A DNA stretch of 22,037 nucleotides, from positions 1 to 22,037 of the forward strand of contig JADLAZ010000117.1 of assembly GCA_020849725.1 (NCBI GenBank), read 5' to 3'. The position numbers and the translations under genes were made by a program. Source of the stretch: Chloroflexota bacterium. GTDB lineage: Bacteria; Chloroflexota; Chloroflexia; Thermomicrobiales; JADLAZ01. Positions 8,236 to 14,095 of this stretch are shown in pieces. The notes below the pieces were generated by a model. It searched no databases. It was not told the origin of the DNA and worked only from the letters and a program-made list of their open reading frames with translations. The number at the start of each line of letters is the position of its first letter. Positions within the stretch are counted from its first letter, which is position 1.

Positions 8236-9186
8236 ATGCCGGCCACCACGATTCGCTACCATGACGACGGCAGTATCGAGTTGCTGGCGACGCCGGTCGC
8301 CGACCCTGGTCCCGGTGAGGTGCAGGTGCGCGGTGGCGCCTGCGGCATCTGCGCCTGGGATATCGCCACGGCGCGCCACGGTCGCGAGATGCAGCCGATG
8401 GCACCGCCCGGCCACGAGGGCGTCGGCTACGTCGTCAAAGTCGGGGCTGGCGTGACCGATCTCAAGGAGGGCGACCGGGTTGCCGGCGGCGGCTTCGCCA
8501 CCGTGAGGACGCTGCCGGTGGGGCGTGTCTACAAGCTGCCGCCGTCGTCGCTGGCGGACGAGCACTGGATCGTCGAGCCGGTGTCGTGCGTCGTCACCGG
8601 GCTGGACCACTGTCGGCTGCGCCCCGGCGACCGGGTGGCCGTCATCGGCGCCGGCTTCATGGGCCTGCTGCTGCTGCAGGGGTTGCTGCGCGCGCCGGTG
8701 GGGCATCTGGCCGTCGTGGACGTGGTTCAGGCGCGGCTCGACCTGGCGCGGACCTTCGGCGTGGCCGACACCTACAACGCCGCCCAGATCGAGCGCGCCC
8801 ATCTCGTCGACATGCTCAAGCAGCACACGTTCGACGTGGTGGTGGACGCCTCCGGCAGCCAGGCCGGGCTGGACCTGGCGACGGACATCGTCCGGCGCGG
8901 CGGGCTGATCAATCTCTTCGGCTGGATCAAGGGCGAGCGGGCAACCTTCGACCCGACCAAGTGGCACGGCGGTGGCTTCACCGTCGTCAACTCATCGCCG
9001 GCCGCGCGGCTGCGCGACCCCTTCCCGCCGGCGATCCGGCTGATCGAGCAGGGCGTCTTTGACCTGCGGCCGCTGGTGACCCACGTCGCGCCGCTGGGCG
9101 AGTACCCCGCGCTGATGCGGCGCATCCTGGACGGCGACCCGACCTACATCAAGGGCGTGGTCACGCTCGCGGACGGCGCCGGCTAG
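8236..9186 (+). CDS. zinc-type alcohol dehydrogenase (MDR family)
   Basis: A 316-residue medium-chain dehydrogenase/reductase. The N-terminal GroES-like domain carries catalytic-zinc candidates C36/C39 (ACGIC), H60-E61 (PPGHEG) and E114 (VEPVSC). The Rossmann fold starts at GAGFMG (138-143). An acidic D162 at the end of the second strand favours NAD over NADP. The four-Cys structural zinc lobe of classical alcohol dehydrogenases is absent, which explains a length shorter than the usual 340-350. GGAGGAGA lies seven bases before the ATG. It is first in a three-gene run with a second dehydrogenase (40-bp gap) and an aldolase, suggesting oxidation of a hydroxyl group in a sugar or sugar-acid pathway. 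The substrate is unknown. Confidence 0.85.
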   Translation: MPATTIRYHDDGSIELLATPVADPGPGEVQVRGGACGICAWDIATARHGREMQPMAPPGHEGVGYVVKVGAGVTDLKEGDRVAGGGFATVRTLPVGRVYKLPPSSLADEHWIVEPVSCVVTGLDHCRLRPGDRVAVIGAGFMGLLLLQGLLRAPVGHLAVVDVVQARLDLARTFGVADTYNAAQIERAHLVDMLKQHTFDVVVDASGSQAGLDLATDIVRRGGLINLFGWIKGERATFDPTKWHGGGFTVVNSSPAARLRDPFPPAIRLIEQGVFDLRPLVTHVAPLGEYPALMRRILDGDPTYIKGVVTLADGAG

Positions 9187-9226
9187 CGCGGCGCGCGGCC
9201 CGCGCCGACGACGAGGAGGACGAGCC

Positions 9227-10174
9227 ATGCGCTGTGCGGTGTGGATGGGCGGCAACGGATTCCGCGTGGAGGAGCGTCCGACGACCGCGCCGGGGCCGGG
9301 CGAGGTGCGCGTGCGGTTGCATGCCTGCGGCGTGTGCCTGACCGAGGTCCACATGACTGAGGGCCGCCTGCCCCAGCCGGAGCCACCGCCGCGCATCCTC
9401 GGCCACGAGTGGAGCGGAACCGTCGCAGCCGTCGGCCCGGCCATCACCGGCTTCGACGTGGGGGCGCCGGTGGCAGGGCTGGGCGTCGGCGGGTTCGCCG
9501 AGGAGGTCGTCGTGCCGGCCGGGCGGCTGTTCGCGCTGCCGGCAGGCATCCCACTTGACGCCGCCTGCTTCGTCGAGCCGTTAGCCTGCTGCGTCGCGGC
9601 GGTGGCGGCGGCCGGGCTGGGCGAGCGCCCGCCGGCGCCGACCGCACTCGTCACTGGCGCCGGGCCGATGGGGCTGATGGTCGCACAGCTCGCGGGCGCT
9701 GCCGGGGCACGGGTACTCGTCTCCGAGCCGATCGCGGCGCGCCGGGAGCTAGCCCGCCGTCTCGGCGCCGTGGCAGTGGTCGATCCGACTCGCGAGCGCC
9801 TGGCCGACGCGGTCGCGGCGCTCACCGGCGGCGCCGGCGTCGATGTCGCCCTCGAGACGGCCGGTCGCCCAGCGCCGCTGGCCGACTGCCTGGACGCCCT
9901 GCGCGAGGGTGGCGTGGCGGTGATGGTCGGCGTCAACTCGACCGAGGCGCGCCTGGAGTTGCCGATCTACCGGTTCCATCGCCGCAACCTGACGCTGCGC
10001 GGCAGCTACGGCGCCCGTGGCGACGACGACATCAGCGCCGCGATCGCCTGGCTCGGCCGCCTCGATCTGGTTTCGCTCGTCTCGCATCGCTTTGGCCTGT
10101 CCGACATCGCTCTGGCATTCGACACCGCGCGATCGGGGCAGGGGATCAAGACGCTGGTGACCTGTCGCGCCTGA
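9227..10174 (+). CDS. second zinc-type alcohol dehydrogenase (MDR family)
   Basis: A 315-residue medium-chain dehydrogenase. It has C34/C37 (ACGVC), H60-E61 (LGHEWSG) and E117 (VEPLAC) as catalytic-zinc positions, and GAGPMG (144-149) for the dinucleotide fold. E167 at the end of strand two points to NAD. As in the preceding gene, the structural-zinc Cys cluster is missing, so the two share an architecture. They differ enough in sequence not to be a recent duplication and may catalyse two steps of one pathway. GAGGAGG precedes the ATG. It is downstream of the first dehydrogenase by 40 bp and upstream of the aldolase by 120 bp. L-threonine or sorbitol dehydrogenase-like activity is possible but cannot be decided from sequence. 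Confidence 0.85.
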   Translation: MRCAVWMGGNGFRVEERPTTAPGPGEVRVRLHACGVCLTEVHMTEGRLPQPEPPPRILGHEWSGTVAAVGPAITGFDVGAPVAGLGVGGFAEEVVVPAGRLFALPAGIPLDAACFVEPLACCVAAVAAAGLGERPPAPTALVTGAGPMGLMVAQLAGAAGARVLVSEPIAARRELARRLGAVAVVDPTRERLADAVAALTGGAGVDVALETAGRPAPLADCLDALREGGVAVMVGVNSTEARLELPIYRFHRRNLTLRGSYGARGDDDISAAIAWLGRLDLVSLVSHRFGLSDIALAFDTARSGQGIKTLVTCRA

Positions 10175-10197
10175 CGGCCGGGGAGGCCGGGGACGAT

Positions 10198-10219
10198 GCC
10201 GGCTCCGCGCGGAGCCGGC
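10198..10219. repeat. 22-bp perfect palindrome between dehydrogenase and aldolase genes
   Basis: The arms are GCCGGCTCCGC and its exact reverse complement with no spacer, so a very stable hairpin or cruciform is possible. It begins 24 bp after the dehydrogenase stop. There is no T-tract on the + side, so it is not a standard intrinsic terminator. It may modulate read-through or mRNA stability between the two genes. Confidence 0.5.
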
Positions 10220-10294
10220 GGGCAGGCACGAGCTGGATGGGTGGGTGGCCTGGCAGTGGACGGCGACAGCCGCGCACGCGGCGGAGGAGGCGAC

Positions 10295-11203
10295 ATGGCA
10301 CGCGTCAACCGGCTCATCGAGCTGCTGGAGCAGGACCAGCCGACCTTCGGCGTGCGGGCGCCGTCATTGACGCACGCGGCGGGCGTGGCGACAGCCCAGA
10401 CGCCCTACGACTACATCATCGTCGAGTTCGAGCATCACCCGTTCGACATGGGCGGGCTGCGCGCCTTCATGCGCGGCCTGGTCGACGGCGGCCCGACCCG
10501 CAGCGGCCACCGCGCGCCGCCGGTGCTGGTGACGCTGCCGGCAACGGGCATCTCGGCCGAGGTCGTGCAGGCCAACGCCTGGCAGATCGCCCACGTGCTG
10601 GCGGCCGGCGTCCACGGCATCATCCTCTGTCATGCCGAAACGCCGGCGGCGGCGCAGGCGTATGTCGCCGCCGCACGCTACCCGATGAGCACACCCAGCG
10701 CCAGCGACGACACCATCGGCCGGCGCGGCGGCGGTGGCCAGGGCTACGCCGCCGAGATCTGGGGCCTGTCAGCAGCCGAGTACATGGCCAGGGCCGATCC
10801 CTGGCCGCTCAACCCTGAGGGCGAGCTCCTGCTGGCGCTCAAGATCGAGAACAAGCGCGGCCTGGAGCGGTGTGAGGCGATCCTGGCCGTGCCGGGCATC
10901 GGCATGGCCGAGTGGGGACCGGGCGACATGGGCATGTCGCTAGCGCCGCGCTATTTCACGGACGGGTACGAGGCCGACCCCGACTTCGCCCACGACCCAC
11001 CCTATGGCGCGGCGATGGAGGCGTCGCGGCTGCGGATGCGCGACGCCTGCCGGGCGACCGGGGTAGCGATGTACTGCACGATGCGGCCGGACGACTGGCG
11101 GGCGCTGTACGACCTGGGCGCGCGCAGCTCCAGCGTCACGGCGGGCACGGACGCGTTCATCGATGAGCTTCGCCGGCTGGCCGGCCGGACCATGCCCTGG
11201 TAA
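10295..11203 (+). CDS. HpcH/HpaI-family aldolase-like protein
   Basis: A 302-residue TIM-barrel protein related to class II pyruvate aldolases (HpaI, RhmA, citrate lyase beta). EFEHHPFD (44-51) supplies the active-site His. KIENKRGLE (183-191, E185) and WGPGDMGMSLA (207-217, D211) match the two metal ligands, and GRRGGGGQG (142-150) fits the family glycine-rich loop. The Arg that normally follows the third strand (V-R-x-P) and holds the pyruvate enolate is replaced by Thr (VTLP, 79-82). Chemistry may therefore differ from HpaI. The frame is open from 10196, but the ATG at 10295 has GGAGGAGG four bases upstream and matches family N-termini. It is the last gene of the dehydrogenase cluster. A retro-aldol step on a 2-keto-3-deoxy acid is inferred. 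Confidence 0.8.
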   Translation: MARVNRLIELLEQDQPTFGVRAPSLTHAAGVATAQTPYDYIIVEFEHHPFDMGGLRAFMRGLVDGGPTRSGHRAPPVLVTLPATGISAEVVQANAWQIAHVLAAGVHGIILCHAETPAAAQAYVAAARYPMSTPSASDDTIGRRGGGGQGYAAEIWGLSAAEYMARADPWPLNPEGELLLALKIENKRGLERCEAILAVPGIGMAEWGPGDMGMSLAPRYFTDGYEADPDFAHDPPYGAAMEASRLRMRDACRATGVAMYCTMRPDDWRALYDLGARSSSVTAGTDAFIDELRRLAGRTMPW

Positions 11204-11243
11204 TCTCCCGGCGGCGCGCCGAGACCCGGTCATACCAGCCGAC

Positions 11244-12794
11244 TCAGGCGCGCGCCATCTGGCGCAGCGTGGCCAGCGCCTCGGTCACCTCGCGTCCCTT
11301 CGCCTCGATTAGGTCCAGCAGTTCCTCCGGCGTGCGCGTGTCGGCGTCGCCGCGCGCGTTCGGGTTGACCGCCTTCAGGTCGTAGTTCCGGTCCTCGATC
11401 GACTTTCTGGTGACCGTCCAACTCCGCTCGCTGTCGGCGCGCTCGGGCAGGAGGCGGAAGAATGGCTCGAAGTGGGCCACGGTGAGCGGCGTCTTCTTGC
11501 CGACCTTGATGTCGGACAGATCGTAGTACCAGACCCGCTCGGTCGGTTGACCCTTCGTGAAGAACAGCAGGTTCGTCTTGACGCCCGCGCCGGCGGCCGT
11601 GAACACCCCGGCCGGCAGGCTGAGGATGCACCAGAGGTCGCAGTCGTCCAGCAGCTTGCGCTTGGTCTGGACGAAGGCCGTCTCCGTCGTCCGAAACAGC
11701 ACGCCCTCGTCGATCACCATGCCGCAGCGCCCGCCCGGCTTGAGACTGTCGATGACGTGCTGCAGGAAGAGCACCTGGGTCGCGCCCGTCTTGTAGGCGA
11801 AGCGGGTCTGGGCGTCGCGGCCTTCCTTGCCACCGAACGGCGGATTGGTCAGCACGACGTCGAACAGCGACGGCGCTTGCTGGAAGAGGCCGCCGTAGGT
11901 CTCATTGCCGGTCAGCGTGTTGCCGTGCCAGATGTGCGGCTCGTCAATGCCGTGCAGCACCAGGTTCGCCAGCGCGATGGGGTAGATGAGTTGCTCTTTC
12001 TCGCGCCCATAGCAGGTGGCGCGGCGGAGCGTCTCGATCTGGTCCGGCGTCACCGCGTCGCCCAGACCGCTCTGCATGTGCTCGTAGGCTTGCACCAGGA
12101 AGCCGCCGGTCCCGCAACAGGGGTCATAGACGGTCTCACCCACGCGCGGCGCGACCGTCTGGATCATCGCCCGGATCACCTCGCGCGGCGTGAAGAACTG
12201 GCCGCCGTCGTTGCTCTTCTCGCCCATGCGCAGCAGCAGGCCCTCGTACACCTGCGACAGGCCGAACATGTGCGTCGTGTCGATCTGGTCGCCGGTGATC
12301 TGGTGGACGCGGTCGAGCACATCCAGGAAGTTGCGCTCGGTGTCGACACGGACGCGCTCGGTGCCGGAGAGCGCCTGGCTGATGACCTTCTGGCGTGCGC
12401 TGGCGTTGGGGCGGTCGCGCAAGCCCTTGAGGTGCGGCAGCAGGTCGCCGTTGACGAAGCCGAAGTAGCCGCCCAGCGCCCCCATGTGCAGTTCGATGCG
12501 CTTCGCCCCATCCGGCGCGGCCCAGTCGCGCCAGCGGTACGGCGCGACCAGCGACGGCGTGTCGTCCGCGCCAACCGCCTCGGCCCGCTCGGCCTCGATC
12601 GCTTCGCGCTCATCCAGCAGCCGCAGGAAGAGCAGCCAGGTCAGTTCAGGGACGTACTGCAGCGCCCCGGCGCAGTTGGAGCGGCGCAGGATGTCGCAAA
12701 TGGCGTAGATGGCGCTGTCGAGCGATTGCTGGGTGGTGAAGCGCTTGCCGTTGCCGTTCGTCGCGGTGCGGGTGGTCCTGGTGGCGCGGGGCAT
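11244..12794 (-). CDS. hsdM: type I restriction-modification system, methyltransferase subunit
   Basis: A 516-residue N6-adenine DNA methyltransferase subunit. The helical HsdM N-terminal domain spans about residues 20-170. The SAM-binding motif I is DPCCGTGGF (224-232) and the catalytic motif IV is NPPF (317-320). GGQFFTPREV (197-206) is the family signature before motif I. A C-terminal helical part that contacts HsdS follows. Length is normal. With HsdS it methylates the target site, and with HsdR it forms the restriction complex. GAGGAGG lies five bases before the ATG. It is on the same strand as hsdR and hsdS but about 1.3 kb downstream of hsdS, separated by a transposase and repeats, so it probably uses its own promoter. 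It converges on the aldolase gene. Confidence 0.96.
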   Translation of the reverse strand: MPRATRTTRTATNGNGKRFTTQQSLDSAIYAICDILRRSNCAGALQYVPELTWLLFLRLLDEREAIEAERAEAVGADDTPSLVAPYRWRDWAAPDGAKRIELHMGALGGYFGFVNGDLLPHLKGLRDRPNASARQKVISQALSGTERVRVDTERNFLDVLDRVHQITGDQIDTTHMFGLSQVYEGLLLRMGEKSNDGGQFFTPREVIRAMIQTVAPRVGETVYDPCCGTGGFLVQAYEHMQSGLGDAVTPDQIETLRRATCYGREKEQLIYPIALANLVLHGIDEPHIWHGNTLTGNETYGGLFQQAPSLFDVVLTNPPFGGKEGRDAQTRFAYKTGATQVLFLQHVIDSLKPGGRCGMVIDEGVLFRTTETAFVQTKRKLLDDCDLWCILSLPAGVFTAAGAGVKTNLLFFTKGQPTERVWYYDLSDIKVGKKTPLTVAHFEPFFRLLPERADSERSWTVTRKSIEDRNYDLKAVNPNARGDADTRTPEELLDLIEAKGREVTEALATLRQMARA

Positions 12795-12831
12795 CAGACC
12801 TCCTCATTGGCGTCGAGCGTGGACAGGGGCG

Positions 12832-12916
12832 GCGCCGTTCGCGGCGCTGCTCACTCTGAAAGAAATCGGCCGAATCCTTTCGAAGTGACCGGCGCTTCGA
12901 AAGCCGGCTTTCGAAG
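12832..12916. promoter_or_regulatory. hairpins and alternating inverted repeats in the hsdM leader
   Basis: Two structured elements lie upstream of hsdM. At 12832-12847 is GCGCCG/CGGCGC with a TTCG tetraloop on the + strand. At 12878-12916 the 9-mer CTTTCGAAG occurs three times in alternating orientation (12878-12886, 12895-12903, 12908-12916). The last two form a perfect 22-bp palindrome at 12895-12916 with arms CTTCGAAAGCC/GGCTTTCGAAG. The block is a candidate operator or transcription boundary between the transposase and hsdM. No matching regulator gene is present and no clear -10/-35 pair was found. Confidence 0.45.
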
Positions 12917-12940
12917 GCAGACAAGTGGGGGTCGGATGGG

Positions 12941-13000
12941 GCCGGCGAATGAATTCGCGCCTCGGGGGCCTGCGGGCCACAAAACCCGCCTACGCGGGTT
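12941..13000 (+). repeat. triple-hairpin repeat, copy 1 (left of transposase)
   Basis: In order: stem A GCGAAT-GA-ATTCGC (12945-12958), stem B GGCC-TGCG-GGCC (12967-12978), stem C AACCCGC-CTAC-GCGGGTT (12983-13000). The minus-strand stop codon TAG of the transposase lies in the loop of stem C. Confidence 0.8.
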
Positions 13001-13439
13001 GCTCCGTGCCGTCCAATGCATCCGTGTCAGTCATATGGGGCTCCCACGCGGGCACCAGGGCGCCAGCAGCGTGATGCGCCGCCTGAGCCCCGATGTAGTC
13101 GCGCACCTCGGTGCATTGCCGTGGGCTGACCGAGAACGCGCCATAGCCACCTTGCCATTTGAACATCTCACCTGGCGCAAGGTGATGGGTCGCCAGATGA
13201 GCGGAGGCGCCCTTAACATGCTTGACGAGATCGGCGACCGCGAGCGTCGCCGGCAACTCCACGAGCAGATGCACATGGTCGGCCACGCCGCCGAGCGCAA
13301 TGACCCTGGCGCCACGTTCCAGGCACTTCGCTTCAATCGCCCGGTAGATCGGTCGACGCAGGTCGTCGTTGAGCAACGGGAGACGGTCCCACGTCGCCCA
13401 AACCAAATGCACGAAGAGTGCTGTCTGACTACTCCGCAT
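12990..13439 (-). CDS. Y1 (HUH) transposase, IS200/REP-associated type
   Basis: A 149-residue single-domain transposase. The HUH metal motif is DHVHLLVEL (54-62, with H55 and H57). KWQGGYGAFSVS (94-105) is the family block. DYIGAQAAHH (114-123) has the nucleophile Y115 followed by the Q...HH pattern. The C-terminal AWEP is also typical of this branch. Y1 enzymes cut and rejoin single-stranded DNA at hairpins. All catalytic positions are present and length is normal, so it may be active. The frame extends to a GTG at 13472, but homologues begin at MRSSQTALFVHLVWATWDR, so the ATG at 13439 was chosen; neither start has a good Shine-Dalgarno. The last codons and stop lie within the left repeat. 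No IS605 TnpB partner is present. Confidence 0.9.
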   Translation of the reverse strand: MRSSQTALFVHLVWATWDRLPLLNDDLRRPIYRAIEAKCLERGARVIALGGVADHVHLLVELPATLAVADLVKHVKGASAHLATHHLAPGEMFKWQGGYGAFSVSPRQCTEVRDYIGAQAAHHAAGALVPAWEPHMTDTDALDGTEQPA

Positions 13440-13480
13440 CGCTAACTCGCTTGAGCGTGGTCGTCTGTTCACGGCCAGCG

Positions 13481-13498
13481 AACCCGCAGAGGCGGGTT
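13481..13498. repeat. isolated stem-C hairpin of the triple-hairpin repeat
   Basis: AACCCGC-AGAG-GCGGGTT has the same 7-bp stem as stem C of the full units but a different loop. It lies 15 bp from the right-hand unit, and that spacer ends in CACCCC. The compact element at 13957-14095 has the same arrangement, with a 17-bp spacer ending in CACCC. Confidence 0.7.
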
Positions 13499-13513
13499 GT
13501 CCTCACCCACCCC

Positions 13514-13573
13514 AGTCCGCGAAGGCGGACTTCGTGGCCGGCAGGCCCTTCAGGCGCGGTTTCAACCGCCGGC
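13514..13573 (-). repeat. triple-hairpin repeat, copy 2 (right of transposase, inverted)
   Basis: Read on the + strand it runs C-B-A: AGTCCGC-GAAG-GCGGACT (13514-13531), GGCC-GGCA-GGCC (13536-13547), GCGGTT-TC-AACCGC (13556-13569), ending in GCCGGC. It is exactly 60 bp, like copy 1. Stems A and C differ from copy 1 by changes on both arms that preserve pairing. Confidence 0.8.
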
Positions 13574-13580
13574 CCATCCG

Positions 13581-13812
13581 CCGCTCACCATCGCGGGCAG
13601 CATACTCCAGGCACGTCCTGGTGCAAGATGCCGTCAAAGGTCACGGGTTCGCCAGCCAGGGATGGGATCAAGGAGCCAGGGCTGGGGCACCAGAGCCAGG
13701 GCACCAGAGCCAGGAGATGGCAGCCAAGGGATCACAGGAGAGCGTCGGAGCAGGGTTTTCGAGGCACGGTGGCCCAAGCAGGATGGCCTGCGGACGGTGC
13801 CGGAGACAGCGG
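13581..13812. other. non-coding stretch with a 14-bp tandem duplication
   Basis: No credible gene. At 13686-13713 GGCACCAGAGCCAG occurs twice in a row, surrounded by AGCCAGG-rich sequence. The last 16 bases (13797-13812) are a slightly diverged copy of the end of the 72-bp unit that follows, so the tandem array has a degenerate leading edge here. Confidence 0.6.
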
Positions 13813-13956
13813 GCCGGCGGTTGAAACGAGGCCGACGCCCAGGGTGCCGACCGCGACGATGGGGCACGGTGCCAGAGACAGCGAGCCGGCGGTTGAAACG
13901 AGGCCGACGCCCAGGGTGCCGACCGCGACGATGGGGCACGGTGCCAGAGACAGCGA
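13813..13956. repeat. two perfect tandem copies of a 72-bp unit
   Basis: 13813-13884 and 13885-13956 are identical over 72 bp with no spacer. Each begins with GCCGGCGGTTGAAAC, the same 15 bases that open the triple-hairpin element starting at 13957. That element therefore occupies the place of a third unit start. Because 72 is a multiple of three, reading frames stay open through the array on both strands, but no coding function is credible. There are no spacers, so this is not a CRISPR array. Confidence 0.9.
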
Positions 13957-14095
13957 GCCGGCGGTTGAAACCGCGCCTCAAGGGCCTGCGGGCCACGAAA
14001 CCCGCCTTCGCGGGTTAGGACGGAACCACACCCAGTCCGCGCAGGCGGACTTTGTGGCGCCGCAGCGCCCCCGAGGCGCGAATTCATTCGCCGGC
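13957..14095. mobile_element. compact gene-free fold-back pair of triple-hairpin repeats
   Basis: Copy 3 (13957-14016) has stem A GCGGTT-GA-AACCGC (13961-13974), stem B GGCC-TGCG-GGCC (13983-13994) and stem C AACCCGC-CTTC-GCGGGTT (13999-14016). A 17-bp spacer follows. Copy 4 (14034-14095, inverted) has stem C AGTCCGC-GCAG-GCGGACT (14034-14051), stem B GGCGC-CGCA-GCGCC (14056-14069) and stem A GCGAAT-TC-ATTCGC (14078-14091). Both ends are GCCGGC. It looks like a non-autonomous relative (MITE or BIME-like) of the transposase element nearby. Its right end overlaps the 3' end of hsdS and supplies the hsdS stop codon. Confidence 0.75.

Larger units (their letters stand above)
12933..13580. mobile_element. 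RAYT/IS200-like element bounded by inverted triple-hairpin repeats
   Basis: About 648 bp, containing the Y1 transposase gene between two inverted copies of a 60-bp three-hairpin unit (12941-13000 and 13514-13573). The inversion continues outward: CGGATGG lies just outside both copies, with one extra G on the left. Each outer end carries GCCGGC. One extra copy of the innermost hairpin (13481-13498) sits between the transposase and the right-hand unit. No target-site duplication is seen, as expected for Y1 elements. It sits between hsdS and hsdM and has apparently split that operon. An alternative reading is a domesticated RAYT with REP sequences rather than a still-mobile element. Confidence 0.7.

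Noticed and set aside
12990..13439. IS605-type element with TnpB and guide RNA
   Set aside because: No TnpB-like gene occurs near the Y1 transposase; the element is filled by tnpA and its repeats. An RNA-guided nuclease system is therefore not supported here.
11472..13445. 657-codon + strand frame opposite hsdM and the transposase
   Set aside because: It overlaps two recognised minus-strand genes and the hairpin repeats, has no recognisable motif and has biased Arg/Leu/Gln/Val composition typical of a shadow frame.
13813..13956. CRISPR array
   Set aside because: The two 72-bp copies are directly adjacent with no unique spacers, and no cas gene is present.
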